NCBI GenBank assembly: GCA_964479595.1
Contig: CAYZMU010000011.1
Span: 1 to 38,481 of the forward strand
From: Firm-04 sp964479595
Lineage (GTDB): Bacteria > Bacillota > Clostridia > Oscillospirales > Ruminococcaceae
Direction: 5' to 3'
DNA length: 38,481 nt
The translations under genes were made by a program, and so were the position numbers. This document shows positions 1 to 7,396 of the stretch, piece by piece. The notes below the pieces were generated by a model. That model ran no database searches. It was not told where the DNA came from and saw only the letters and a program-made list of their open reading frames with translations. The first letter of the stretch is position 1. Every line of letters starts with the position of its first letter.

Positions 1-2405
1 TCCGCGGCAGATGTTGTGGTTGTCGTGGTTATAGTTGTAGTCGTCGTTGTGGTCGTGGAGCCGCTGCCTGAAGTGGTGGTCTCGGTGGCGGGCGGCGTGG
101 TGTCGACCGTGGTGCCGTCAGGCTCAATGCCGCCAATCAGCGTGCCGTCCTCGTACACGCAGATGTAATCGGTGCGGACCTCGTTGCCCGTGCCGAAGAA
201 CGCGTCGTCCTCTTCGAACATGGCCAGGTCGCGGTAACTCGGGTCGTTGGTCGGATCCCATGTGTCGCCGTAGTAGAAACCGACCTTGAACTGGAGTTTC
301 TTGCCGCAGTTTACGAAATTGTAATCGCCCCAGCTCAGCTCCACATAAGCGTACTTCGGGTCCTTTTCCCATTTCTGCGGCGCGCTGATGACACAGGCAT
401 TCGGCGGCGCTTCCGCTGAGACCTGGTCGTAGAGAATCGAGGCCTCCACCTTGCTGAAATCGGCAATCTCCGAGGTGTCGATGTAGTAGCGGACCGTCAT
501 GTTCTGCGGCGGTTTCGATTCCGTGGACTTGACCATCAGCGAGACCTTCGTCACGCCCGCTCCGTCCGCGTTGAGGTCGTCGATGCCGCAAGCCTCCACC
601 CATGTGCCTTTGGATCCGCCGGAATCGTCGCCGCCGGACGACGAACCTCTGCCGCCGTCATCCTCAGGCGGGAAATCGGGAGTGACAGCCTGTTCGTAGT
701 CATCCTGATACCTCAGGTAAAGCCCCGCTGCCGCGCCGGGACAGGCGGCGTTATAATCAATCGTAACCTCGTTGTAAATATAATCCGCTGTCAAGTCCTT
801 GTGCGCGTCTGAGGAATCCGGACCACCGCAGAGCGCGCCGAAAAGCACATAGAGCTGCTGGTCGGTGTCCTCGCACTTGGTAAGCCCGGAGGCGGCGCGG
901 TGGTGCGGATACGCGGCGGAATTCTCGTCAAACCCCACGAGGAAGCTGCGCGGTCCGTGCGAGCCGTCGTCCTTTTCCAGATAGGTGATGTCATTGTTGC
1001 CCAGAATGTATTCCATCTGTCCCTTCGCCCAATCGGAGAAGAGGAAGCGCTCGCTGTCCGTGCCGTTTTCAAGATACGTGTAGGCGTCATAGATTTCCGT
1101 GTCCGCATGGTACTTGTCGTAAACCAGCGCGCAGAACTGCGCGGCGGTGTTGTAGCGGCAGGAGCCCCATGTATTGAGCCAGAAATAGCCCTGCGGCGTG
1201 ATTTGACCGACTTTGCCGTCCATATACGCGTGGATGGCCGAGGCGGCACCCGCCCAGAACTCAACCTTTTCGTACTTGGTCTTGTTCTGGATCTTGAGAA
1301 ATTCCACCGCCAGATCGCTCAGTCCGTTCGGGTTTTCATCCTCGGTAAAAGTTGTGTCGCTCTTGTAGGTATCCGAGATAACCCCTAAAAGGATGTCCAC
1401 GCCGTTCCACATATCGTTCCAGCAGTAGACATAGGAGGGCGCCGCGTAGTAGTCGACCAGCGGGAGCGCCTTGTCCAGATAGGCCTTGTCCTGCGTAATC
1501 AGATAGAGCCAGCAGGCGGCGAAGCAGTAGTCATCCTCCCATTTTGAAGATCCGTAGTACCCTTTCGGACCCTGCTCGGTGTCGGCAATCGCCTTGTCGT
1601 TGGTGTCGGCGAACGCGAAAAGCGCCTTGGCGTAATCCAGACATTGCTCCGCGTACTCCGGGTCGCTGTCCTTGAAATTGAGGTAGTTAATCGCAAGACA
1701 CGCGGCGGTGTTCGTGACATTGCAGGTGGTCGGATTGTCAGGCGTGGCGAACCACGCGGGACGCGCCATTGTGTCATTTTGCGGCAGCTGCCAGTAGGCG
1801 TGGTCAATGTCGCCGTCCCCGACCTGATAGCAGAAGGCGACCACATTGCCGTTCGCGTCACGGAAGGTGCAGCGCATAAAATAATCGCAGAAATAGCGCA
1901 GAATGGTCTCTATGTGTTCTGTCTGCCCCGTCTCCTCATAGGCGTCGGGAAATTCATAGTAGCCCCACGAGAGCGTCGTGCCCGCGTACGCCTCCGGCAG
2001 ACCGAATTTCACGTGGTCTCCCGCGTCATGGAAGCCTCCCGAAACGTCGCAGGTGCCCTCTTCCGTGCCGGTGTTGAGAATGTCGTAATTCTGCTCGATG
2101 AACTCCGCGGAGAGATTTGTGCCGACAGAATCGGCGTCCATGGGCTGCAGCGGCACGGCGGCGTCATACGTATGACAATCCGCGCGCCACGCAAAACCGC
2201 TGTTTTCGTCGACCTGAGGCCCGCACATATTTCCGTCATAGAAATAGAGCGAATACTGCAGCGCCTTCGCGAAGTTGTCGTAGTCCCCGGCGGGATCCGT
2301 GACCAGTGCCCGCGCGTCACGCGGCAGAGACGCCGTCACGGCAAGACAGCCCACCGCCGCCGCCGCTGTCGCGGCAAGCATTTTGCGCAGATGAACCCCA
2401 CGCAT
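1..2405 (-). CDS. GH9 cellulase (endoglucanase) with CBM3c, 3' end outside window
   Basis: Secreted glycoside hydrolase family 9 enzyme expected to cleave beta-1,4-glucan (cellulose) outside the cell. The visible 801 residues start with a signal peptide (about 1-33, ending ARA). The GH9 catalytic domain follows (about 40-565), with the DAGDHVKF motif (D127, D130), the PHHR signature near 494 and the acid Glu at about 546 in the NEV motif. After a Gly/Ser-rich linker comes a CBM3c-like module (about 595-770, with WDPTND). A Thr-rich linker begins at the window edge; a dockerin or second CBM probably lies beyond. The GH9-CBM3c pairing is known from processive endoglucanases. I chose the ATG at 2405 because a GGGGG Shine-Dalgarno sits about 8 bases upstream; an in-frame ATG at 2429 lacks one. 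The gene has its own promoter at 2453-2481. Confidence 0.93.
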   Translation of the reverse strand, partial: MRGVHLRKMLAATAAAAVGCLAVTASLPRDARALVTDPAGDYDNFAKALQYSLYFYDGNMCGPQVDENSGFAWRADCHTYDAAVPLQPMDADSVGTNLSAEFIEQNYDILNTGTEEGTCDVSGGFHDAGDHVKFGLPEAYAGTTLSWGYYEFPDAYEETGQTEHIETILRYFCDYFMRCTFRDANGNVVAFCYQVGDGDIDHAYWQLPQNDTMARPAWFATPDNPTTCNVTNTAACLAINYLNFKDSDPEYAEQCLDYAKALFAFADTNDKAIADTEQGPKGYYGSSKWEDDYCFAACWLYLITQDKAYLDKALPLVDYYAAPSYVYCWNDMWNGVDILLGVISDTYKSDTTFTEDENPNGLSDLAVEFLKIQNKTKYEKVEFWAGAASAIHAYMDGKVGQITPQGYFWLNTWGSCRYNTAAQFCALVYDKYHADTEIYDAYTYLENGTDSERFLFSDWAKGQMEYILGNNDITYLEKDDGSHGPRSFLVGFDENSAAYPHHRAASGLTKCEDTDQQLYVLFGALCGGPDSSDAHKDLTADYIYNEVTIDYNAACPGAAAGLYLRYQDDYEQAVTPDFPPEDDGGRGSSSGGDDSGGSKGTWVEACGIDDLNADGAGVTKVSLMVKSTESKPPQNMTVRYYIDTSEIADFSKVEASILYDQVSAEAPPNACVISAPQKWEKDPKYAYVELSWGDYNFVNCGKKLQFKVGFYYGDTWDPTNDPSYRDLAMFEEDDAFFGTGNEVRTDYICVYEDGTLIGGIEPDGTTVDTTPPATETTTSGSGSTTTTTTTTITTTTTTSAA

Positions 2406-2452
2406 AAGAAAACCCCCTTTTCGTTTCATAAAGGTCCGTAGCCCTTTGGTTC

Positions 2453-2481
2453 AGTATAGCACACTTTCGGCAAAAATACAA
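2453..2481 (-). promoter_or_regulatory. sigma-A promoter of the GH9 cellulase
   Basis: On the minus strand TTGTAT (2481-2476) and TATACT (2458-2453) are separated by exactly 17 bp, with TGC directly before the -10 (TGn extension). The start codon is about 48 bases downstream. No operator could be identified. Confidence 0.75.
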
Positions 2482-2506
2482 GAGCGCTAAACAGGATTCG
2501 GGCGGA

Positions 2507-2713
2507 TTAGAAATCTTCGGAATCCCGCCGCTCGTTCTCCTTTGCCTCAATCATTTCCTCGTAGCCCTCAAGCGCCGAAAAAGCGGAGAACCGCGCCGCG
2601 CGCTCGCGCACAGGCATACGTCCGTGCTTCAGAGACCGCCAGCGAGGCAGATGGATGATGTCCGCGTAGACCTGCCGCGCGTCCGGCTCATTTTCCTGAA
2701 TGCCCAGCGTCAT
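2507..2713 (-). CDS. Small protein of the Y-family polymerase cassette
   Basis: A 68-residue soluble protein of unknown biochemical role. It overlaps the 3' end of the polymerase gene by 26 bp, so it is translationally coupled to it. The central segment MPVRERAARFSAFSALEGYE resembles, from memory, a small protein family (sometimes labelled YolD-like) that repeatedly follows UmuC/DinB-type genes in Clostridia. The C-terminus is rich in Glu and Arg. By context it probably assists or regulates the polymerase. I cannot assign a function from sequence. Confidence 0.7.
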   Translation of the reverse strand: MTLGIQENEPDARQVYADIIHLPRWRSLKHGRMPVRERAARFSAFSALEGYEEMIEAKENERRDSEDF

Positions 2714-4292
2714 AGCTGTCCTCCCCCGCCCTGTGTCCGCCGATTTGCCCGCCGCGTTCTATCGCGGTGCCGCCGCGCATAAGATTCATGCCCTTTAAAA
2801 CCACATTCCTGCCGTATTTTTCCCGCAGCGCCATCTCCGCCCCGCGAAGCCGCCGCTCCTTTTCTTCCCGCTTCCCCGGCGCGGGCTGTGTCTGCCGGGA
2901 TTCGCCGCTGTCCCCGAACAAACCGAGCTGCACAGGGGCAGGGGTCTCGTCCTCCGGCGCGACATCGCACGCGCAGACATTCACGCGGCGTATCAGCAGG
3001 TCGCGGTCAATGATTCGGTCATAAAGCCGCGTCATGGCGTCCACAATATGCCGCGGCGAGGAAGTGGCGCGGCTGAGATTGCCCGTGCCGTGCGCGTGTT
3101 TCGGTATCATTCTGCCATAGTGGTCTCTCGTCAGCTCCCCGGTATAAATCCGCCCGGTTGAAACCACGCGGTAGACGCCGGTTTTTGCGTTTTTCGCGCC
3201 CGCCATGGGCTCGACAGACGCGCGGTCATAGCCCACGGTCAGCGTCAGCTTTTTGGTTACAAGCCTTTTCCCGGTAAGCTCCAGCGCAAGCTGTTCCGCC
3301 ATCTCCCGTACAATGAGCGCTCCCAGTTCCGCCGTGTAGGGCTCCTTGAGCACCTGACCCGAGGAAATCGAGCTGCCACGCGGGCGATAGGCCTTGATAT
3401 CGGCGATTTGAACGGGCTCCCAGCCCCACGCGTGGTCGATAAGCAGTTCCGCGTTGACTCCGAGCGCGTCATACAGCACATCCTCGTTCCGGACACTGAG
3501 CCTGGCCACGTCGCCCATGGTCTCGCAGCCGAGCGCCGCCAGACGCTTCGCGAGGCCTCCGCCGACGCTCCAGAAGTCCGTAATCGGCTTATGGCACCAC
3601 AGCAGTTCGCGGTAGCTCTGCTCGTCCAGACTCGCGACACGCACACCGTCCTTCCCCGCCGGCACGTGCTTTGCCACAATGTCCATCGCGACCTTCGCGA
3701 GATACAGATTCGTCCCGATACCCGCCGTCGCGGTGATGCCGGTCTCGTGCAGCACTTCCCGGACCATGGTCATCACAAGCTCGTAGGCGGTCATATGGTA
3801 TGTAGTTAAATAATTCGTCAAATCGAGGAAACACTCATCCACGGAATAGACGTGGATATCCTCCGCCGAAATATAGCGCATATAAATGGAGAAGATTTCG
3901 GTGCTGATTTCCTCATAAAGGCGCATACGCGGCGGCGCGACCAGAAAGCCTATCTCCAGCGCCGGGTCGTTTTCGAGCGCCTGCGCGTCAAAAGAAACCG
4001 AGGCAAACCGGCTGCCGCCGTGCTCGTCTTTCGGCAGGACGCCCAGAGCGAGCGCACTTGAGAAACGCGCCTCGTTGAGCTTTTCCACGGCCCTGACGAC
4101 CTCATAAAGTCTGGGGCGCCCGGAAATGCCGTACGCCTTGAGCGAAGGCGTGACGGCGAGACAAATCGTCTTATCCGTACGGGTCTCGTCCGCCACGACA
4201 AGGTTGGTCGTCAGCGGGTCAAGCCCTCTGTCGGCGCACTCCGCGGAGGCATAGAACGACTTTAAGTCGATTGCCGCGTAGATTTTTTCCAC
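2688..4292 (-). CDS. Y-family DNA polymerase (UmuC/DinB type)
   Basis: Error-prone translesion polymerase of 534 residues. The N-terminal catalytic motif IDLKSFYASAEC supplies the metal ligand D9 and the steric-gate aromatics F13/Y14. The second carboxylate pair is D152-E153 in YSVDECFLDL. Helix-hairpin-helix and little-finger domains follow. A QLGLF motif at 455-459 matches the beta-clamp-binding consensus QLxLF. A C-terminal tail (about 475-525) with REKYGRNVVLKG and IGGH is typical of the clostridial UmuC-like group, which is longer than DinB. It overlaps the upstream 106-residue gene by 31 bp and the downstream small gene by 26 bp. The cassette is probably damage-inducible, given the LexA-like box at 4644-4655. 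Confidence 0.93.
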   Translation of the reverse strand: MEKIYAAIDLKSFYASAECADRGLDPLTTNLVVADETRTDKTICLAVTPSLKAYGISGRPRLYEVVRAVEKLNEARFSSALALGVLPKDEHGGSRFASVSFDAQALENDPALEIGFLVAPPRMRLYEEISTEIFSIYMRYISAEDIHVYSVDECFLDLTNYLTTYHMTAYELVMTMVREVLHETGITATAGIGTNLYLAKVAMDIVAKHVPAGKDGVRVASLDEQSYRELLWCHKPITDFWSVGGGLAKRLAALGCETMGDVARLSVRNEDVLYDALGVNAELLIDHAWGWEPVQIADIKAYRPRGSSISSGQVLKEPYTAELGALIVREMAEQLALELTGKRLVTKKLTLTVGYDRASVEPMAGAKNAKTGVYRVVSTGRIYTGELTRDHYGRMIPKHAHGTGNLSRATSSPRHIVDAMTRLYDRIIDRDLLIRRVNVCACDVAPEDETPAPVQLGLFGDSGESRQTQPAPGKREEKERRLRGAEMALREKYGRNVVLKGMNLMRGGTAIERGGQIGGHRAGEDSYDAGHSGK

Positions 4293-4582
4293 TGCCCGTC
4301 ACCCGTTTCAAGCTTCAGACTCTCCACATACCACCTGCCGACTCTGCAGGTCTGGCAGCGGTCCGCCTTTTCAAAGAACAGGTACCTTTCCTGCCCGCGC
4401 ACGACAACGGTATAGCGGTCTGTGCCGGCACGCGCGCCGCCTTCGGGGCGAAAATCCCGCACGGCTTCGATGCGAAATTCCCGTCCGTCCGCCCAGATGA
4501 TTTTCCTCGGCTGCATATATCCCGTCGTGTCAAAATCCGAGGTGACTTTCACATAAACGCGCTCCATTGTAACGGTTTTCAT
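4262..4582 (-). CDS. First gene of the polymerase cassette, unknown function
   Basis: A 106-residue, mainly beta-strand soluble protein with no signal peptide or membrane segment. Recognisable short motifs are IWADGREFRIE, YTVVVRGQERYLFFE and RWYVES. From memory, proteins of this size and motif set often precede UmuC-like polymerases in Clostridia. It has a GGGGAG Shine-Dalgarno 5 bases before the ATG. Its 3' end overlaps the polymerase gene by 31 bp, so the two are co-translated. It is the first gene after the promoter at 4638-4666. A role as polymerase accessory factor is an inference from position only. Confidence 0.75.
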   Translation of the reverse strand: MKTVTMERVYVKVTSDFDTTGYMQPRKIIWADGREFRIEAVRDFRPEGGARAGTDRYTVVVRGQERYLFFEKADRCQTCRVGRWYVESLKLETGDGQWKKSTRQST

Positions 4583-4637
4583 TACGACTCCCCCGTCCGA
4601 ACATTCTTCACCGCGTGACGCGGCTCCTTATACAATC

Positions 4638-4666
4638 ATGATAGCACAAATGTTCAGACTTGTCAA
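4638..4666 (-). promoter_or_regulatory. Promoter of the polymerase cassette
   Basis: On the minus strand a perfect TTGACA (4666-4661) and TATCAT (4643-4638) have a 17-bp spacer, with TGC before the -10. A LexA-like site fills the spacer, so repressor binding would block RNA polymerase. The start codon lies about 55 bases downstream. Confidence 0.85.
4644..4655 (-). promoter_or_regulatory. Putative LexA (SOS) box
   Basis: The minus strand reads GAACATTTGTGC, matching the Firmicutes LexA core GAAC-N4-GTTC at seven of eight fixed positions. It lies between the -35 and -10 of the promoter for the translesion polymerase cassette, a classic SOS target. The match is by eye; no lexA gene is in the window. 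Confidence 0.6.
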
Positions 4667-4716
4667 GGGAGTTATCCGGGAAAGCCGTCAGATGCGCAGT
4701 TTTTTGCACTCCCGAT

Positions 4717-5319
4717 TTATGGCTCTGTGGTCGGAACGTCCAGCAGCACCCATCTGCCGTTGATTTTATAAATTCGGGCATATTCAGTCCGGGCGTACTC
4801 CGCGCCATCGCTGCGGTATGACACCGCGAGCGTCACGCGCAGACCTTTGGAAATCTCCGTCTCCTGCCCGTACTGCTTGGCGATTCCCGAGGCGAGACGT
4901 TCCAGGTAGCTCTCCTCCACCTCGGTTTTCTCCGCGAGGGAGATTCGGACGGAATAGTCAGTGCCATAGGACAGTTTGGTATTGGCGGCCGCCGCCACAC
5001 AGGTATCATAAATACTCACATCCGTATTTTGGCTCGAATCCACAAGCCACGCGGGGAATGCCTCGCACATGACGGCCGCGTCCTGACGGCGCAAACCCTT
5101 GAAATACCGCCGCACGGGCTTCAGGAAAGGATTGCGCAGCAAAAGCCACACCAAAACCGCGGCCAGCGCAATACCGCAGCCAATCAGCAGCCAAGCCGCC
5201 CGCCGCGCACCGGAAGGCGGAGCCTGCGCGGGATCGAAGGATTTGGGCTCGAAAATCCCGCTTTGGGGCTGCTCCGGCTGGCTCTCGACCCGCTGTCCCT
5301 TCGCTTTCTCACGAGGCAT
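4717..5319 (-). CDS. Single-pass membrane protein, unknown function
   Basis: A 200-residue protein with a cytoplasmic Pro/Gln-rich N-terminus (1-40), one membrane helix (about 41-61, WLLIGCGIALAAVLVWLLL) and an extracytoplasmic domain of about 135 residues. The outer domain looks like a small alpha/beta fold and ends in RIYKINGRWVLLDVP. That ending recalls the NTF2-like/DUF4878 type of lipoprotein domain, but this is not a firm assignment. It overlaps the upstream gene by 11 bp and is the last gene of the dgt-dnaG-rpoD run, so it is probably co-transcribed with rpoD. Confidence 0.7.
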   Translation of the reverse strand: MPREKAKGQRVESQPEQPQSGIFEPKSFDPAQAPPSGARRAAWLLIGCGIALAAVLVWLLLRNPFLKPVRRYFKGLRRQDAAVMCEAFPAWLVDSSQNTDVSIYDTCVAAAANTKLSYGTDYSVRISLAEKTEVEESYLERLASGIAKQYGQETEISKGLRVTLAVSYRSDGAEYARTEYARIYKINGRWVLLDVPTTEP

Positions 5320-6274
5320 CCTGTGCTCCCCCCTCGCTCAGCGCCGCGACAATCCCGTCCAGCTCCGTTTTCGCCACATCCTGCGCCTCCTGCATTTCCT
5401 CCAGCGACGCCATATTGTCCAGCGCAACACGCAGCGCCATGTACGTTCCCTCACTCAGCGGCTCGGAAAGCCCCGCCTGTTCGGCAAAATCCGTTTTGTC
5501 GAGTCGCAGGCGGAAACCGTCCACAAACTCACAATCCGGATAGAGCGCTTCCAAATCCACAAACATCTCTTTCGGGGTTAAATACGCCTCGGCGGGCTCG
5601 TCTGTGATGACCAGCATACACATCGCGGACTGAAACTCCATCAGAAGCTGCGACTGATACGCCACCGGACCGTTCCCAGTCTTTTCCATATTCTTTTCGG
5701 ACACGGGTATGATAACGGACTGAATCAGCTGTTCGCCGTTTTCATTGACATCCGGACAGAACTGCTCCGCCCACGTAATAATCTTTTCAGCTTCCACCGT
5801 GAGCACAGTCTGGTCGGAAAGCGTCATAATGCCCATATCCGGTCTCGGCGCCGTCACAGCGTCATAAATCAGGAAACCCGCGACCCCGACGATAAAAACC
5901 GCGATAACAAGCCACCACCGCGCGTGGTAGAACCAGTTCCCGACTTTCTGGCGGAAGGTGTAGTGCTTGGTCTCATCCTTCGGGGCAAAATATTCGTCGT
6001 CCTCCGAGCGCACGCCCTGCTTGAGCTGAATCAGCGCGATTTTGCCCTCCTCAAGGGTCTTGGCGTATTCCTCCCGCTCCTGCTCGAGCGCCTCGTCGGC
6101 ACGCTCCTGCGCCTGCGCCTTTCTGCGCCATTCCTCGCGCTCCGCCTGCCGCCTTCGCTCATACGGCGTCAGTTCCTCCTCTGAGCCTTCAGGCGTCTCG
6201 CCGTCGGGCGCCTCTTGGGGGGACTGTTTTTCCTCGTTTTCTTCGCTGCCGAGTTCCTCGCTATCCCGCATCAC
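5309..6274 (-). CDS. Membrane protein with acidic coiled-coil N-terminus, unknown function
   Basis: A 321-residue protein. Residues 1-35 are acidic and disordered. About 36-90 is a highly charged Arg/Glu helix, probably a cytoplasmic coiled coil. A membrane helix spans about 120-138 (WWLVIAVFIVGVAGFLIYD). The outer domain (about 145-321) has no motif I recognise. Translation can start at GTG 6274 or the adjacent ATG 6271; an AAAGGAA Shine-Dalgarno lies just upstream. It begins 27 bp after the rpoD stop and overlaps the next membrane protein by 11 bp. The two membrane proteins share the same layout (cytoplasmic N-terminus, one helix, outer domain) and may act together. Confidence 0.75.
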   Translation of the reverse strand: MMRDSEELGSEENEEKQSPQEAPDGETPEGSEEELTPYERRRQAEREEWRRKAQAQERADEALEQEREEYAKTLEEGKIALIQLKQGVRSEDDEYFAPKDETKHYTFRQKVGNWFYHARWWLVIAVFIVGVAGFLIYDAVTAPRPDMGIMTLSDQTVLTVEAEKIITWAEQFCPDVNENGEQLIQSVIIPVSEKNMEKTGNGPVAYQSQLLMEFQSAMCMLVITDEPAEAYLTPKEMFVDLEALYPDCEFVDGFRLRLDKTDFAEQAGLSEPLSEGTYMALRVALDNMASLEEMQEAQDVAKTELDGIVAALSEGGAQDAS

Positions 6275-6301
6275 TCGTCCATTTCCTTTCCGGGGCGTGA
6301 C

Positions 6302-7342
6302 TCAGTCAATATAGCCCTGAAGTTTCTTGCTGCGGCTGTAGTGCTTGAGCTTGCGCAGCGCTTTCGCCTCAATCTGCCGGATGCGCTCTCTGGTCACGCC
6401 GAGCGCTTTCCCGACGTCCTCGAGCGTCTGCTGCCGCCCGTTGTCGAGCCCGTAGCGCATTCTCATCACCGTCGCCTCGCGGTCGGTCAGCGTGGAAAGC
6501 ACCTCGTTGAGCTGTTCCTTGAGCATCGCGTTGGAAGCCGCCTCGTCCGGGGAGGGCGCCTGATCGTCGGGGATAAAATCGCCCAGATGGCTGTCCTCCT
6601 CCTCGCCCACGGGCGTCTCCAGAGAAACGGGGTCCTGCGCGATGCGCATGATCTCCAGAACCTTGTCGGTCGGAAGGGAGAGGCGCTCCGCGATGGCCTC
6701 AGGGCTCGCCTCCTGCCCTGTCTCATGGAGAATCTGGCTGGAGATCTTCTTCACTTTGGTAATACTTTCAACCATATGCACGGGAATACGGATGGTGCGC
6801 GCCTGATCCGCCAGCGCGCGCGTAATCGCCTGCCGAATCCACCATGTCGCGTACGTGGAAAACTTAAATCCCTTGGTATAATCAAATTTATCGACAGCCT
6901 TCAGAAGCCCCATATTGCCTTCCTGAATCAGATCCAGAAACTGCATTCCGCGCCCCACGTATTTCTTGGTGATACTCACCACGAGGCGCAGATTCGCCTC
7001 TGTGAGACGCTGGCGCGCCTCCTCGTCATGCGGGTTTGCCGCGAGCCGCTTGGCAAGCTCCTTTTCCTCCTCAGATGTGAGCAGCGGAACCCGCCCTATC
7101 TCCTTGAGATAAATTTTCACAGAGTCATCGCTGGAAATCTCGTCATTCGCCAGTGCCGCGACGGTGGGATCATCGGGGTCATCGTCAATCATCTCAATCT
7201 GCAGCGCCGAGCAGCGTTCCATGATGCGCTCAGGGTCCACATCAAGGCGGTCGGAAATATCCTGAATCTCCGTGATATTCACTCTGCCGGCGGTCTTGGC
7301 GCGTTCCAAAAGTTGATCGAGTCTCTTTTCTTCCTCAGCCAT
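6302..7342 (-). CDS. rpoD: RNA polymerase primary sigma factor
   Basis: Housekeeping sigma-70 (SigA) that directs RNA polymerase to the -35/-10 promoters seen throughout this window. It is 346 residues, slightly shorter than Bacillus SigA. An acidic region 1.1-like N-terminus is followed by region 1.2 (DDSVKIYLKEIGRVPLL). Region 2 has DLIQEGNMGLLKAV and the -10-recognition helix FSTYATWWIRQAI. Region 3 starts at RIPVHM, and region 4.2 has the helix-turn-helix VTRERIRQIEAKALRKL. It lies 54 bp after dnaG, the conserved macromolecular-synthesis arrangement of Firmicutes. Confidence 0.98.
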   Translation of the reverse strand: MAEEEKRLDQLLERAKTAGRVNITEIQDISDRLDVDPERIMERCSALQIEMIDDDPDDPTVAALANDEISSDDSVKIYLKEIGRVPLLTSEEEKELAKRLAANPHDEEARQRLTEANLRLVVSITKKYVGRGMQFLDLIQEGNMGLLKAVDKFDYTKGFKFSTYATWWIRQAITRALADQARTIRIPVHMVESITKVKKISSQILHETGQEASPEAIAERLSLPTDKVLEIMRIAQDPVSLETPVGEEEDSHLGDFIPDDQAPSPDEAASNAMLKEQLNEVLSTLTDREATVMRMRYGLDNGRQQTLEDVGKALGVTRERIRQIEAKALRKLKHYSRSKKLQGYID

Positions 7343-7396
7343 TTTGATTCCTCCGTTTCCGTGGGCGGCGCGAAACCGCGCGTCGGGTTTCGCTTC

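Noticed and set aside
4667..4716. Inverted repeat with GGGAGT and ACTCCC as a terminator after the 4717-5319 gene
   Set aside because: The arms are six bases with a loop of about 35, and no T tract follows on the minus strand.
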